Below, piece by piece: positions 1 to 8,173 of a stretch of 64,000 bases of DNA. Positions within the stretch are counted from its first letter, which is position 1. Each line of letters starts with the position of its first letter. Location of the stretch: contig NZ_SOFG01000011.1 of the NCBI RefSeq assembly GCF_004402485.1, forward strand, positions 310,001 to 374,000. Direction: 5' to 3'. Made by a program: the position numbers and the translations under genes. The stretch comes from Cryobacterium algoricola. GTDB lineage: Bacteria > Actinomycetota > Actinomycetes > Actinomycetales > Microbacteriaceae. The notes beneath the pieces are model-generated. The model ran no database searches. It saw only the letters and a list, made by a program, of their open reading frames with translations, and was not told where the DNA came from.

Positions 1-68
1 CACTTCCTTGTAAATGGATGAGGTGCCATGCGGGACAGGTGGTGCGGTCGAATGGGTCTTGGGGGGGG
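1..68 (-). other. Gap downstream of the permease operon, probably leading into another minus-strand gene
   Basis: On the minus strand the last bases before the window edge contain AAGGAAG, a good Shine-Dalgarno sequence, so a further gene of the same operon probably starts just outside the window. It could be the missing solute-binding protein or a glycosidase. A run of eight G lies at 61-68, directly after the permease stop codon. No coding region is visible inside the 68 bases. Confidence 0.35.
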
Positions 69-1013
69 TCACGCCTTGACGCTGCCGGCGGCGAGGCCGG
101 ACTGCCAGTAGCGCTGGAGGAACAGGAACGCGACGACGATCGGGATGATCGTGAGCATCGAACCGGTGATCACCAGGTTGTAGATCACGTCACCTCCGAC
201 GGTCTGCGCCTGGTTGCTCCACTGCTTGAGTCCCACGGTGAGCGGGTACCAGGTCGGTTCGCTCAGCATGATCAGGGGCAGGAAGTAGTTGTTCCAGGTG
301 GCCACGAGGGTGAACAGCAGCACGGTCACGAGACCGGGGGCGAGGAGCTTGAGCGAGATGGTGAAGAAGGTGCGGAATTCGCCTGCTCCGTCCATGCGTG
401 CTGCCTCGAGCACCTCGGTCGGCACGGCGTCGAGCGCGTACGTCCAGATCAGGTACAGGCCGAACGGGCTGATCAACGAGGGCAGGATGACCGCCCACGG
501 CGTGTTCGTGAGACCCATCTGGCTGAACATGAGGAAGGTCGGGACCGCGAGGGCCGTTCCGGGGATCGCGACGGCACCGAGCACGACCGCGAAGACGGCC
601 TTCTTGCCGGGGAAGTTGAATTTAGCCAGGCCATAGCCGCCGAGGGCCGCGAGGAACGTGGCCCCTCCCGCCCCGACGACGACATACATCAGCGTGTTGC
701 CGAACCAGCGGACGAAGACTCCGTCGTTGTAGGTGACGGTCGCGACGATGTTGTCCCAGAGCGCGTTCGGGCCGCTGAACCAAAGGCCGAACGAGTTGAG
801 CAGCTCGGCCTGGGTCTTCGTCGAGTTCACGAAGAGCCAGAACAAGGGCAGCAGGCTGTAGAGGACCAGCGCACCCATGATGATGGTGAGCAGGATCGAC
901 TTCCTGGTGTGCAGGCCCTGGTTGGACTTGTTCGTGCGGGTGTAGCGGGACATCCGTGGGGCCTTTGCCGGGCGTGCGGACACGTTCACTCTGGCCTGGT
1001 CAGTGGTGGACAT
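69..1013 (-). CDS. Carbohydrate ABC transporter permease, MalG-type
   Basis: Inner-membrane subunit of a CUT1-family sugar importer. The 314-residue protein has a polar N-terminal tail of about 38 residues and about six hydrophobic segments. The EAA loop that docks the ATPase is present near residue 205 (EAARMDGAG... ending in a Leu/Pro-rich turn). It follows the MalF-type permease with a one-base gap, so the two are co-transcribed and should form the membrane heterodimer. No solute-binding protein or ATPase lies beside it in the window. CUT1 systems commonly use a shared MsmK/MsiK ATPase encoded elsewhere. The substrate cannot be read from sequence. Confidence 0.9.
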   Translation of the reverse strand: MSTTDQARVNVSARPAKAPRMSRYTRTNKSNQGLHTRKSILLTIIMGALVLYSLLPLFWLFVNSTKTQAELLNSFGLWFSGPNALWDNIVATVTYNDGVFVRWFGNTLMYVVVGAGGATFLAALGGYGLAKFNFPGKKAVFAVVLGAVAIPGTALAVPTFLMFSQMGLTNTPWAVILPSLISPFGLYLIWTYALDAVPTEVLEAARMDGAGEFRTFFTISLKLLAPGLVTVLLFTLVATWNNYFLPLIMLSEPTWYPLTVGLKQWSNQAQTVGGDVIYNLVITGSMLTIIPIVVAFLFLQRYWQSGLAAGSVKA

Positions 1014-1014
1014 C

Positions 1015-1944
1015 TCAGACCTCCTTCCGCGAACCGGAGTTCTGCACGATGTAGGCGATCACGGCGGTGATGAGGCCGACGATGATCGCGATGGTGGCCG
1101 AGTAGTTGTACTGCTGACCGGCGAAGGACAGGTTGTATGCGTACATGTTCGGGGAGAAATAGGTCGAAATGGTGTTGGGCGCCAGGGACTGCAGGATGCT
1201 CGGCTCGTTGAAGAGCTGGAAGCTGCCGATGACCGAGAAGATGCCGCCGATCACGATCGCGGGACGCAGCGCAGGCATCTTGATGCTGCGGATGATGCGG
1301 AATGCGCCGGCCCCGTCGAGGGAGGCCGCCTCGTAGAGGTCGGTGGGGATCACCCGAAGGGCCGCATAGAACAGGATCATGTTGTACCCGATGAATTCCC
1401 AGGTGACGATGTTGCCGATGCTCGCGAGCACCCAGCTGCTTCCGAGCGGGTCCGGAATGGCGAGGTGGAAGAAGTCATTGAGGTTGCCGACGAGGCCGAA
1501 CTTGGTGCCGTACATGAAGCCCCACATCAGGGTGGCGACGACCGCGGGAACGGCGTACGGCAGGAAGATCGCGATGCGGAAGAAGCTGGACAGGTGCAGG
1601 CGGGCACTGTCGATCGCGAGTGCTGCGAAGAGCGCGATGCCGAGCATGATCGGCACCTGGACGACGAAGAACAGGGTCACCCGCCCCATCGACTCCCAGA
1701 ACTTGGGATCCGTGAGCGCCTGGCCGTAGTTCGCGAAGCCGACGAAGGAGTTGCCTCCGACGAGCTGTTCCTTGAAGAAGCTCAGGTAGATCGAATACAG
1801 CACCGGAGCGATCAGGACGAGGGTGAAGACGACCATGAACGGGGCGATGAACTTCCAGCCGGTCCAGTCGCGCTTCTGCACGTGCGGCTTCCGGGGGCCC
1901 GAAAGCGCCCGGCCACTGGGGGTGAGTGTTGACAGCGTCGTCAT
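1015..1944 (-). CDS. Carbohydrate ABC transporter permease, MalF-type
   Basis: First visible gene of a minus-strand sugar-importer operon. The 309-residue protein has about six membrane segments and the EAA motif (EAASLDGAG) in the C-terminal half. It pairs with the MalG-type permease immediately downstream. It is transcribed divergently from a LacI regulator, and the intergenic region carries two identical palindromes, so control by that regulator is likely. In most CUT1 operons the binding protein comes first; here a permease is first and no binding protein is visible. The AGGA before the ATG leaves almost no spacing, so the start is less certain than the frame. Confidence 0.88.
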   Translation of the reverse strand: MTTLSTLTPSGRALSGPRKPHVQKRDWTGWKFIAPFMVVFTLVLIAPVLYSIYLSFFKEQLVGGNSFVGFANYGQALTDPKFWESMGRVTLFFVVQVPIMLGIALFAALAIDSARLHLSSFFRIAIFLPYAVPAVVATLMWGFMYGTKFGLVGNLNDFFHLAIPDPLGSSWVLASIGNIVTWEFIGYNMILFYAALRVIPTDLYEAASLDGAGAFRIIRSIKMPALRPAIVIGGIFSVIGSFQLFNEPSILQSLAPNTISTYFSPNMYAYNLSFAGQQYNYSATIAIIVGLITAVIAYIVQNSGSRKEV

Positions 1945-2004
1945 TCCTGTTTCTCTGACTCGATGGTGTGGTGCTGCGGATGATGGAGTTCGAGGTTCAC
2001 GATC

Positions 2005-2020
2005 ATGTTTACGTAAACAT
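2005..2020. promoter_or_regulatory. LacI-type operator O1
   Basis: Perfect 16-bp palindrome ATGTTTACGTAAACAT with the central CG step typical of LacI-family sites. It lies between the divergent permease operon and the LacI gene, 61 bases before the permease start. An identical copy begins 35 bases to the right. Confidence 0.85.
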
Positions 2021-2039
2021 GACGTGTAAGCACGCTAGC

Positions 2040-2055
2040 ATGTTTACGTAAACAT
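2040..2055. promoter_or_regulatory. LacI-type operator O2
   Basis: Second exact copy of ATGTTTACGTAAACAT, starting 35 bases after the first and ending 32 bases before the GTG start of the LacI gene. The paired sites suggest cooperative binding and autoregulation by the adjacent LacI protein. Confidence 0.85.
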
Positions 2056-2087
2056 ACGGAAGCATTTTCCGGGACCCGGGAGGGCAC

Positions 2088-3215
2088 GTGGCAAAGATCA
2101 GCCCCGCAGACGGCGTTGGCCCCTCCGCGCCCTCGACTCCCCAGAGTCCGCCGACTGCGCAGACTCCCCCGACGCGCGGCGTGCAGCGCCTGCCCTCGAT
2201 GGCGGATGTCGCGGCCCTGGCCGGTGTCTCCTCCCAGACCGTGTCCCGGGTGGTGAACGCCCGCAGCAATGTCGACTCCGACACCCGGGACCGCGTGCTC
2301 GCGGCCATGGACGAGATCGGCTACCGGCCCAACAGCGCCGCCCGCGCCCTGAAGTCCGGCCGGTTCAGCACCATCGGCGTGATCATGTTCACCCTTTCGA
2401 GCTTCGGCAACATGCGCACGCTCGATGCGGTCGCGATGGCAGCCGCGCAGGCCGGGTACTCGATCACGCTCATCCCGGTGACGCGGCCCACCCAGGGCGC
2501 GGTCACCGGCGCCGTGACCCGGCTGGCCGAGCAGGCCGTCGACGGCATCGTGATCATCATGGAAGCCCACATGCTCGACCGGATCGACGTGACCGTGCCG
2601 ACCGGGCTGCCCGTCGTGATCGTCGACTCCGACGCCGGTTCCCGGTACACGGTGGTCGACACCGACCAGACCGAGGGCGCCCGTCTGGCCACCCAGCATC
2701 TGCTCGACCTCGGGCACCGCACGGTCTGGCACATCGCGGGTCCGGAGTCGTCCTTCTCGGCCGGTCGTCGCACCGCGTCGTGGCGCAACACCCTAAAGGC
2801 CGCCGGCGCTCCGGTGCCGCCCGTGCTCGAGGGGGACTGGAGCGCACAGAGCGGCTACGTGCACGGGGTGACCCTGGCCGCCGACCCGCTCGTCACGGCC
2901 ATCTTCGCCTCCAACGACCAGATGGCCCTCGGCGTCATGCGCGCCATGCACGAGGCCGGCCGGGGCCTGCCCGCCGACGTGAGTGTCGTCGGCTTCGACG
3001 ACATGCGCGAGTCCGGCGAATTCTGGCCCCCACTCACGACGGTGCACCAGGACTTCGCCCAGGTGGGCCGGCTCTGCATGGAGAAGCTCCTGCGGCAGAT
3101 CGACTCCCCCGGCGCATCCGTTCCGGGCACCACGATCGTGCCCACCCACCTCGTCGTCCGCGGCAGCACCGCCCCGAGGCTTCGCAACGTCGGAGATTTT
3201 CGCGACATGCCGTGA
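2088..3215 (+). CDS. LacI-family transcriptional regulator
   Basis: Sugar-responsive repressor. The GTG start is preceded by GGGAGGG four bases upstream. The protein opens with a Pro/Ser/Thr-rich stretch of about 37 residues, then the LacI helix-turn-helix (MADVAALAGVSSQTVSRVVN), the hinge-helix region, and a periplasmic-binding-protein-like effector domain to residue 375. The long N-terminal stretch is unusual, because LacI proteins normally begin just before the helix-turn-helix. It is divergent from a sugar permease operon and separated from it by two identical operators, so that operon is the likely target. The last codons and the stop lie inside the first copy of a REP-like hairpin. Confidence 0.92.
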   Translation: MAKISPADGVGPSAPSTPQSPPTAQTPPTRGVQRLPSMADVAALAGVSSQTVSRVVNARSNVDSDTRDRVLAAMDEIGYRPNSAARALKSGRFSTIGVIMFTLSSFGNMRTLDAVAMAAAQAGYSITLIPVTRPTQGAVTGAVTRLAEQAVDGIVIIMEAHMLDRIDVTVPTGLPVVIVDSDAGSRYTVVDTDQTEGARLATQHLLDLGHRTVWHIAGPESSFSAGRRTASWRNTLKAAGAPVPPVLEGDWSAQSGYVHGVTLAADPLVTAIFASNDQMALGVMRAMHEAGRGLPADVSVVGFDDMRESGEFWPPLTTVHQDFAQVGRLCMEKLLRQIDSPGASVPGTTIVPTHLVVRGSTAPRLRNVGDFRDMP

Positions 3216-3255
3216 ATCCGGGCAGCGGATGCGGCGAGTTACGAGAATCTCCGAC
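3189..3255 (+). repeat. REP-like hairpin repeat, copy 1
   Basis: Inverted repeat with 24-base arms (3189-3212 and 3232-3255) that start with GTCGGAGATT and end with AATCTCCGAC, around a 19-base loop containing GGGCAGCGGAT. The left arm overlaps the end of the LacI gene. Copies 2 and 3 share arms and loop in the same orientation. Confidence 0.85.
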
Positions 3256-3349
3256 CTTACGTCGGCGCGACCCGGCACGCGCCCACATACGCGCGCTGCG
3301 GAGCGCACTCGCGCCGGGCATCCGCTGGCACCCGCCTGAATTACGGACT

Positions 3350-3417
3350 GTCGGAGATTTTCGCGACATGCCGTGAATCCGGGGCAGCGGATACGGCGGT
3401 TCGCGAGAATCTCCGAC
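3350..3417 (+). repeat. REP-like hairpin repeat, copy 2
   Basis: Left arm 3350-3373 is identical to copy 1, the loop 3374-3393 is nearly identical, and the right arm is 3394-3417. The orientation is the same. The sequence between copies 1 and 2 and from 3418 to 3551 holds no other recognisable feature. Confidence 0.85.
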
Positions 3418-3551
3418 GTTGCGTCTGTCAGGCCGCAGGGCCGGCCCGCACCAGCGCCGCACGGCTCCCCCACAGGCTCGAGGGCTGCACAATTCTCCCC
3501 AGGCACGCCGCCGGCCTGCCTGCGGCCGCCGGCGCGCGGCATTCTCGCCCC

Positions 3552-4544
3552 GTGGACGAGATTCAGAACCGGAAAGCCCCTGAACGCGCGGCTTCGGGCG
3601 CAAGCGACGACACGCGCCCCACAATTGCCCCGGCTACGGCGACCACCACCCCTGCGACGTTTCTCTGCGGCTTCGGGCACGCGAGTACGACCGCCGAACT
3701 GCGCCGGTTCGGGGTGACGGCGGCGCGGGTCCGTGCCGCCAGTGCCAACGGCACGATCGAACGCGTCGCCCGCGGATCCTATGTATGCCCACACGCCGGC
3801 CGTGACCAGCGCGACGCCGCAGCAGTGCACGCTCAAGTAACCTGCCTCAGCGCCCTGGAATCGGCGCGAGTGTGGACCGACCTGCCGCTCGACGCCCTGC
3901 ACCTGCAGGTACCGCCGAACGGGCGCGGGAAGCGCCCGTCCCGAACGAGCGATGGGCGGGTCATCGTGTATCACTGGGCCGCGCCGCGCTACCCGGACCG
4001 GGCGAGATCCTGGCTCGTCGGTCCGAAGGAGGCGGTGTGGCAGGCGATGCGCTGCCTCGACGAGGAGCATGCGATCGCTTGCCTCGAGTCCGCAGTGCAC
4101 GAAGGGGTGCTGACGCGGGCAGAGGTGGGTGTGCTGTGTCGTGCGGCTCCGGCGCGGCTGCAGCCGGGCATCCGAGAGCTCGAGTTCACGGCGGACTCCG
4201 GGCTCGAGACGATCGTGCGCCGGCGACTCCGGCACGCCTGGTACACGGTCGTCGCGCAGGTGCGCGTGCACGATATCGGCGACGAGGACCTGCTCGTCGA
4301 GGACTGCGTCGCGCTCGAGATCGACGGTGCGCGCTGGCACGGAGCCGAGCGGTTCCACCCGGACCGCATTCGCGACCTCAAAACCGAGGCGCTCGGGCGG
4401 CGTTCGATTCGACTCACGCACGACCAGATTCTGTTCGAGTGGGAGACGACATTCCTGGCGATCAGGCGAGTGGTCGACGACGCCCTCTCCGTGCGTGCAC
4501 TCCACGTCGGGCCGCTGCTCTTCGCGAAGCATGACCCGTTGTAG
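3552..4544 (+). CDS. Orphan AbiEi-like winged-helix plus DUF559/Vsr-like protein
   Basis: 330 residues. After a low-complexity N-terminal stretch of about 35 residues comes a region resembling the AbiEi antitoxin winged helix (residues about 37-80, with the typical V-x-R-G-x-Y turn). The C-terminal third resembles the DUF559/Vsr restriction-endonuclease-like fold (VALEIDGARWH, then F-x-x-D-R-x-R-D and a Q near the end). Proteins of this architecture are common in actinobacteria and are often labelled type IV toxin-antitoxin AbiEi-domain proteins. No AbiEii nucleotidyltransferase toxin lies next to it, so an antitoxin role is unproven. The gene is bracketed by three copies of one hairpin repeat. 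Upstream starts are possible; this ATG is the first in frame after the repeats. Confidence 0.7.
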   Translation: MDEIQNRKAPERAASGASDDTRPTIAPATATTTPATFLCGFGHASTTAELRRFGVTAARVRAASANGTIERVARGSYVCPHAGRDQRDAAAVHAQVTCLSALESARVWTDLPLDALHLQVPPNGRGKRPSRTSDGRVIVYHWAAPRYPDRARSWLVGPKEAVWQAMRCLDEEHAIACLESAVHEGVLTRAEVGVLCRAAPARLQPGIRELEFTADSGLETIVRRRLRHAWYTVVAQVRVHDIGDEDLLVEDCVALEIDGARWHGAERFHPDRIRDLKTEALGRRSIRLTHDQILFEWETTFLAIRRVVDDALSVRALHVGPLLFAKHDPL

Positions 4545-4619
4545 CGCGAGGCCTCGCTGGCGGCTGCCGCGGGCATCCGCTGACGCCGCGGGAAGTCGCC
4601 GCGGCCTCCGCGACGTAAG

Positions 4620-4687
4620 GTCGGAGATTTTTTGCGACACGCCGCGCGACCGGGCAGCGGATGCCGCGTGTCGCGAAAATATCCGAC
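4620..4687 (+). repeat. REP-like hairpin repeat, copy 3
   Basis: Arms 4620-4644 and 4663-4687 with the same loop core (CGGGCAGCGGATG) and the same orientation as copies 1 and 2. The stem extends outward through ACGTAA at about 4613 and TTACGT at about 4689. It lies between the AbiEi-like gene and the ackA terminator. Confidence 0.85.
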
Positions 4688-4710
4688 ATTACGTTCGCCG
4701 ATTCACGGCG

Positions 4711-4742
4711 AAACGGCCGCTCCCCGAAGGGAACGGCCGTTT
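4711..4742 (-). terminator. Terminator of the xfp-pta-ackA operon
   Basis: Read on the minus strand this is a stem of AAACGGCCG paired with CGGCCGTTT, extended by TCCC/GGGA around a TTCG loop and closing in TTT. It starts 20 bases after the ackA stop codon. Confidence 0.8.
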
Positions 4743-4761
4743 CGTGTGGCGCTGGGTGCTG

Positions 4762-5949
4762 CTAGATGACGGCCAGGGTCTGGCGAGCGATCTCCAGCTC
4801 CTCGTTCGTCGGGATGACGAGCACGGTGACCTTCGAGTCATCGGTCGAGATGACGCGGGCGACCCGGGAGAACGGGTCGTTCTTCGCCGGGTCGATCTCG
4901 ATGCCGAGGAATTCGAGTCCGGCAAGGGCGCCGGCCCGGATGATCCCCGAATTCTCGCCGATACCGGCGGTGAAGACGATCACGTCGAGTCCGCCGAGCT
5001 GGGCGATGTAGTTGCCCACGTAGCCGCGGATGCGGTGGTAATAGACGTCGAGGGCGGCCTGGGCGACCGCGTCTCCGGCAATGGCGGCGTCTTCGACGTC
5101 GCGCATGTCACCGTTGCCGGTCATTCCGAGCATGCCGCTCTTCTTGTTCAGCAGGACGTCGAGCTCTTCGATCGACATGCCGGCCTTGCGGTGCAGGTGG
5201 AACAGCACGGCGGGGTCGATGTCGCCGGAGCGGGTACCCATGACGAGTCCCTGCAGCGGGGTGAGGCCCATCGAGGTGTCGATCGAGACGCCGCCGTCGA
5301 CCGCGCACGCCGACGCACCGTTGCCGAGGTGCAGCACGATCGTCTTGAGCTCCGCGAGCGGGCGGTCCAGGAACTCCGCAACGGCCTCGGACACGAACTT
5401 GTGCGAGCTGCCGTGTGCTCCATAACGACGGATGCCGTACTCGGCGGCCAGCGCGGTGTCGATCGCGTAGGTGTACGCCGATGCCGGCATCGTCTGGTGG
5501 AACGAGGTGTCGAAGACGGCGACGTGGGGCACGTCCGGGAACTGGGCGCGGGCCGCGTTGATGCCCTGCACGTGTGCCGGGTTGTGCAGCGGCGCGAGGT
5601 CGGAGAGCGCGCTGATCTGGGCGAGCACCTCGTCGTCGATCACGGTCGGGCCCTGGAAGATGCTGCCACCCTGCACGACCCGGTGGCCGACGGCCACGAG
5701 GTTCGCCGTGCTGAGCTGCGGGCCCGTGGCGGCGAACGCGGCGAGCATCACGGCGAATCCGGCGGTGTGGTCCGGGATCGGCAGCGTCTGCTCGACGCGG
5801 TCGGACCCTGCGGCGTTGTGACGGGCGTGCCCGCTTGCCTCACCGATGCGCTCGACGAGACCGCTCGCGAGCTCGGTCTCCGTGGCCATGTCGATCAGCT
5901 GGTACTTGAACGACGAGGACCCGGAGTTGATGACCAGGACGGCGCTCAT
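4762..5949 (-). CDS. ackA: Acetate kinase
   Basis: Converts acetyl phosphate plus ADP to acetate plus ATP in the cytoplasm. At 395 residues it is full length. Family motifs are all present: N-terminal NSGSSSFK (residues 8-15), GHRVVQGG, HNPAHVQGI, the catalytic-Asp segment VFDTSFHQTMP, RRYGAHGSSH, HLGNGASA near residue 205, and the C-terminal TNEELEIA glutamate. It is the last gene of xfp-pta-ackA, and its ATG overlaps the pta stop by four bases, indicating translational coupling. Acetyl phosphate made by the phosphoketolase can be turned into ATP here. Confidence 0.98.
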   Translation of the reverse strand: MSAVLVINSGSSSFKYQLIDMATETELASGLVERIGEASGHARHNAAGSDRVEQTLPIPDHTAGFAVMLAAFAATGPQLSTANLVAVGHRVVQGGSIFQGPTVIDDEVLAQISALSDLAPLHNPAHVQGINAARAQFPDVPHVAVFDTSFHQTMPASAYTYAIDTALAAEYGIRRYGAHGSSHKFVSEAVAEFLDRPLAELKTIVLHLGNGASACAVDGGVSIDTSMGLTPLQGLVMGTRSGDIDPAVLFHLHRKAGMSIEELDVLLNKKSGMLGMTGNGDMRDVEDAAIAGDAVAQAALDVYYHRIRGYVGNYIAQLGGLDVIVFTAGIGENSGIIRAGALAGLEFLGIEIDPAKNDPFSRVARVISTDDSKVTVLVIPTNEELEIARQTLAVI

Positions 5950-8171
5950 GCGGAGACCGTCGCAGTCGTGGCAGCGGCGGCGGCAGCGGAGTCGAGCGAC
6001 GCCGCCTGGATGGCGGTGATGGCGACGGTGTTGACGATGTCCTGCACTAGTGCTCCTCGGGAAAGGTCGTTGATCGGTTTGCGCAGGCCCTGCAGAACGG
6101 GGCCGAGCGCGAGGGCGCCAGCACTGCGCTGGACGGCCTTGTAGGTGTTGTTACCGGTGTTGAGGTCCGGGAAGATGAAGACGGTGGCCCTGCCGGCCAC
6201 GGCCGAGGCCGGCATCTTCACAGCGGCGACAGCAGCATCCGCTGCCGCGTCGTACTGGATCGGGCCCTCGATGAGGAGGTCGGGACGGCGCTCGCGCACG
6301 AGTGCGGTCGCGGCGCGGACCTTGTCCACGTCCGCTCCCTTGCCCGACTCGCCGGTCGAGTACGACAGCATCGCGATGCGCGGCTCGATGCCGAACTCGA
6401 CGGCCGTCTCCGAAGCGGAGATGGCGATGTCGGCGAGCTGCTCGGCGGTCGGGTCGGGGTTCACGGCGCAGTCGCCGTAGACGAGGACCTTGTCCGCGAG
6501 GGCCATCAGGAACACGCTCGACACGACGGACGTGTTCGGGCGGGTCTTGATGATCTCGAAGCTCGGGCGGATGGTGTGCGCCGTGGTGTGCGTCGCACCG
6601 GAGACCATGCCGTCGGCGAGTCCCATCTGCACCATCATCGTGCCGAAGTAGGACACGTCGGTGACGACGTCCCTGGCCTGGTCGATGGTGACGCCCTTGT
6701 GGGCGCGCAGTCGGGCGTACTCCGTGGCGAACTTGGTGCGGAGCTCCTCGTCGAAGGGGCTGATCACCTGGGCCTTCCCGATGTCGATGCCGAGTCCGAT
6801 CGCGCGGGAGCGAACCTCGACCTCTTCTCCGAGAATGATGATGTCGGCGACATCGCGGGCCAGCAGGGTCGCGGCGGCGCGCAGCACGCGGTCGTCCTCC
6901 CCCTCGGGCATGACGATGCGCTTGCGGTTCTTCCTCGCACGTTCGAGCAGCGTGTACTCGAACATGAGCGGCGTCACGACGTCGGCGCGGCTGACCTTGA
7001 GGCGGTCGAGCAGAACGGATGCCTCGACGTGGCTCTCGAAGAGGGCGAGCGCGGTGTCGAGCTTGCGCTGCGAATCCGCGGCCATCCGGCCGGGGGTATG
7101 CGTGATGCGCACCGCGGCCTCGTAGGACGCGAGTTCGGTGCGGATGATCGGCACCGTAGAGGCGAGCCCCTCGACGAGCTGTTCGATCTCGGTCGGGAGG
7201 TCGAAACCGCCGACGAGGATGATGCCTGCGATCGAGGGGAACGTCGCAGAGGAGTTCGCCATCAGCACGGCGAGGAGCACGTCGGGCCGGTCGCTCGGGA
7301 TGAGCACGACGGCGCCGTCGAAGAGGCGCGGCAGCACGTTGACCATCGACATCGCCGCGACGACGACTCCGAGGGCCTCACGGGACAGGAGTGCGGGGTC
7401 CCCCTTGACGAGGGTTCCCTTCACGGCCTTGAGGATGCTCTTCATGCTCGGTGCGACGATGTACGGGTCCTCGGGAAGCGCCCAGACCGGCACGTTCGCG
7501 AGTTCGCTCCCTGGCGCGTCGACGACGTCGCGGACGGCGCCGATCACGTCGTCCAGACGCGTCGGGTCGGCCCGGTTGACGATGACGCCGAGCAGCGAGA
7601 CGTGCTCGTTGCGCAGTTCGGCGATCGTGACATCCGTCAGCTGGCGGATGTCGTCCGGCGTGCGCGGGTCGCTCTGGCCGAGTCGGTCATCCTGGTTGAG
7701 CGTCTCGCCCTGCCCGGAGCCCACGCGTCCGCCGAGAACCAGCAGCACCGGGACGCCGAGGTTGGCGGCGATGCGGAGGTTGAAGGCGAGCTCGGTGGGG
7801 CTGCCGACGTCGGTGTAATCGCTTCCGATGACGACGACCGCGTCACACTGGGCCTCGACGGCCTTATAACGCTGCACGATGCGGCCGAGTGCCGCATCGG
7901 GGTCGAGGTGGACCTCGTCATAATGTACGCCGACGCATTCGTCGTACGTGAGCGGGGTGCTCGTTGCGGCGGTCGCACTCGCGGCCTTGCCTGCGGAGAG
8001 GTGCTCGAGCAGGAGCTCGAGCACGTAATCGGGATGGTTGGACGATCGGGCGACGGGACGGAAAACGCCGACCCGTTCGACCGAACGCAGCAGGGTGTCC
8101 AAAACACCCAGCGCGATCGTAGATTTGCCTGTATAACCCTCGGCGGAGGTGATGTAGATACTGTCAGCCAC
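5946..8171 (-). CDS. pta: Phosphate acetyltransferase
   Basis: Interconverts acetyl phosphate and acetyl-CoA. The 741-residue protein is the long form, with an N-terminal P-loop-like (BioD/cobyrinate-synthase-like) domain starting SAEGYTGKST, a middle DRTGG-type region, and a C-terminal PTA_PTB catalytic domain with ADGMVSGATHTTAHT near residue 530. The GTG start lies two bases after the xfp stop codon, and the end overlaps ackA. Together the three genes send acetyl phosphate from phosphoketolase either to acetyl-CoA or to acetate and ATP. Confidence 0.97.
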   Translation of the reverse strand: MADSIYITSAEGYTGKSTIALGVLDTLLRSVERVGVFRPVARSSNHPDYVLELLLEHLSAGKAASATAATSTPLTYDECVGVHYDEVHLDPDAALGRIVQRYKAVEAQCDAVVVIGSDYTDVGSPTELAFNLRIAANLGVPVLLVLGGRVGSGQGETLNQDDRLGQSDPRTPDDIRQLTDVTIAELRNEHVSLLGVIVNRADPTRLDDVIGAVRDVVDAPGSELANVPVWALPEDPYIVAPSMKSILKAVKGTLVKGDPALLSREALGVVVAAMSMVNVLPRLFDGAVVLIPSDRPDVLLAVLMANSSATFPSIAGIILVGGFDLPTEIEQLVEGLASTVPIIRTELASYEAAVRITHTPGRMAADSQRKLDTALALFESHVEASVLLDRLKVSRADVVTPLMFEYTLLERARKNRKRIVMPEGEDDRVLRAAATLLARDVADIIILGEEVEVRSRAIGLGIDIGKAQVISPFDEELRTKFATEYARLRAHKGVTIDQARDVVTDVSYFGTMMVQMGLADGMVSGATHTTAHTIRPSFEIIKTRPNTSVVSSVFLMALADKVLVYGDCAVNPDPTAEQLADIAISASETAVEFGIEPRIAMLSYSTGESGKGADVDKVRAATALVRERRPDLLIEGPIQYDAAADAAVAAVKMPASAVAGRATVFIFPDLNTGNNTYKAVQRSAGALALGPVLQGLRKPINDLSRGALVQDIVNTVAITAIQAASLDSAAAAAATTATVSA

Positions 8172-8173
8172 GA

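Noticed and set aside
61..68. G8 run as a phase-variation tract
   Set aside because: It lies after a stop codon at the end of a gene, where length change would have little effect; it may only affect the spacing to the next gene.
2793..4640. A 615-residue minus-strand open frame
   Set aside because: It runs antisense through the LacI gene, the hairpin repeats and the AbiEi-like gene, is Arg/Gly/His-rich and resembles no protein family. High-GC DNA gives many such frames.
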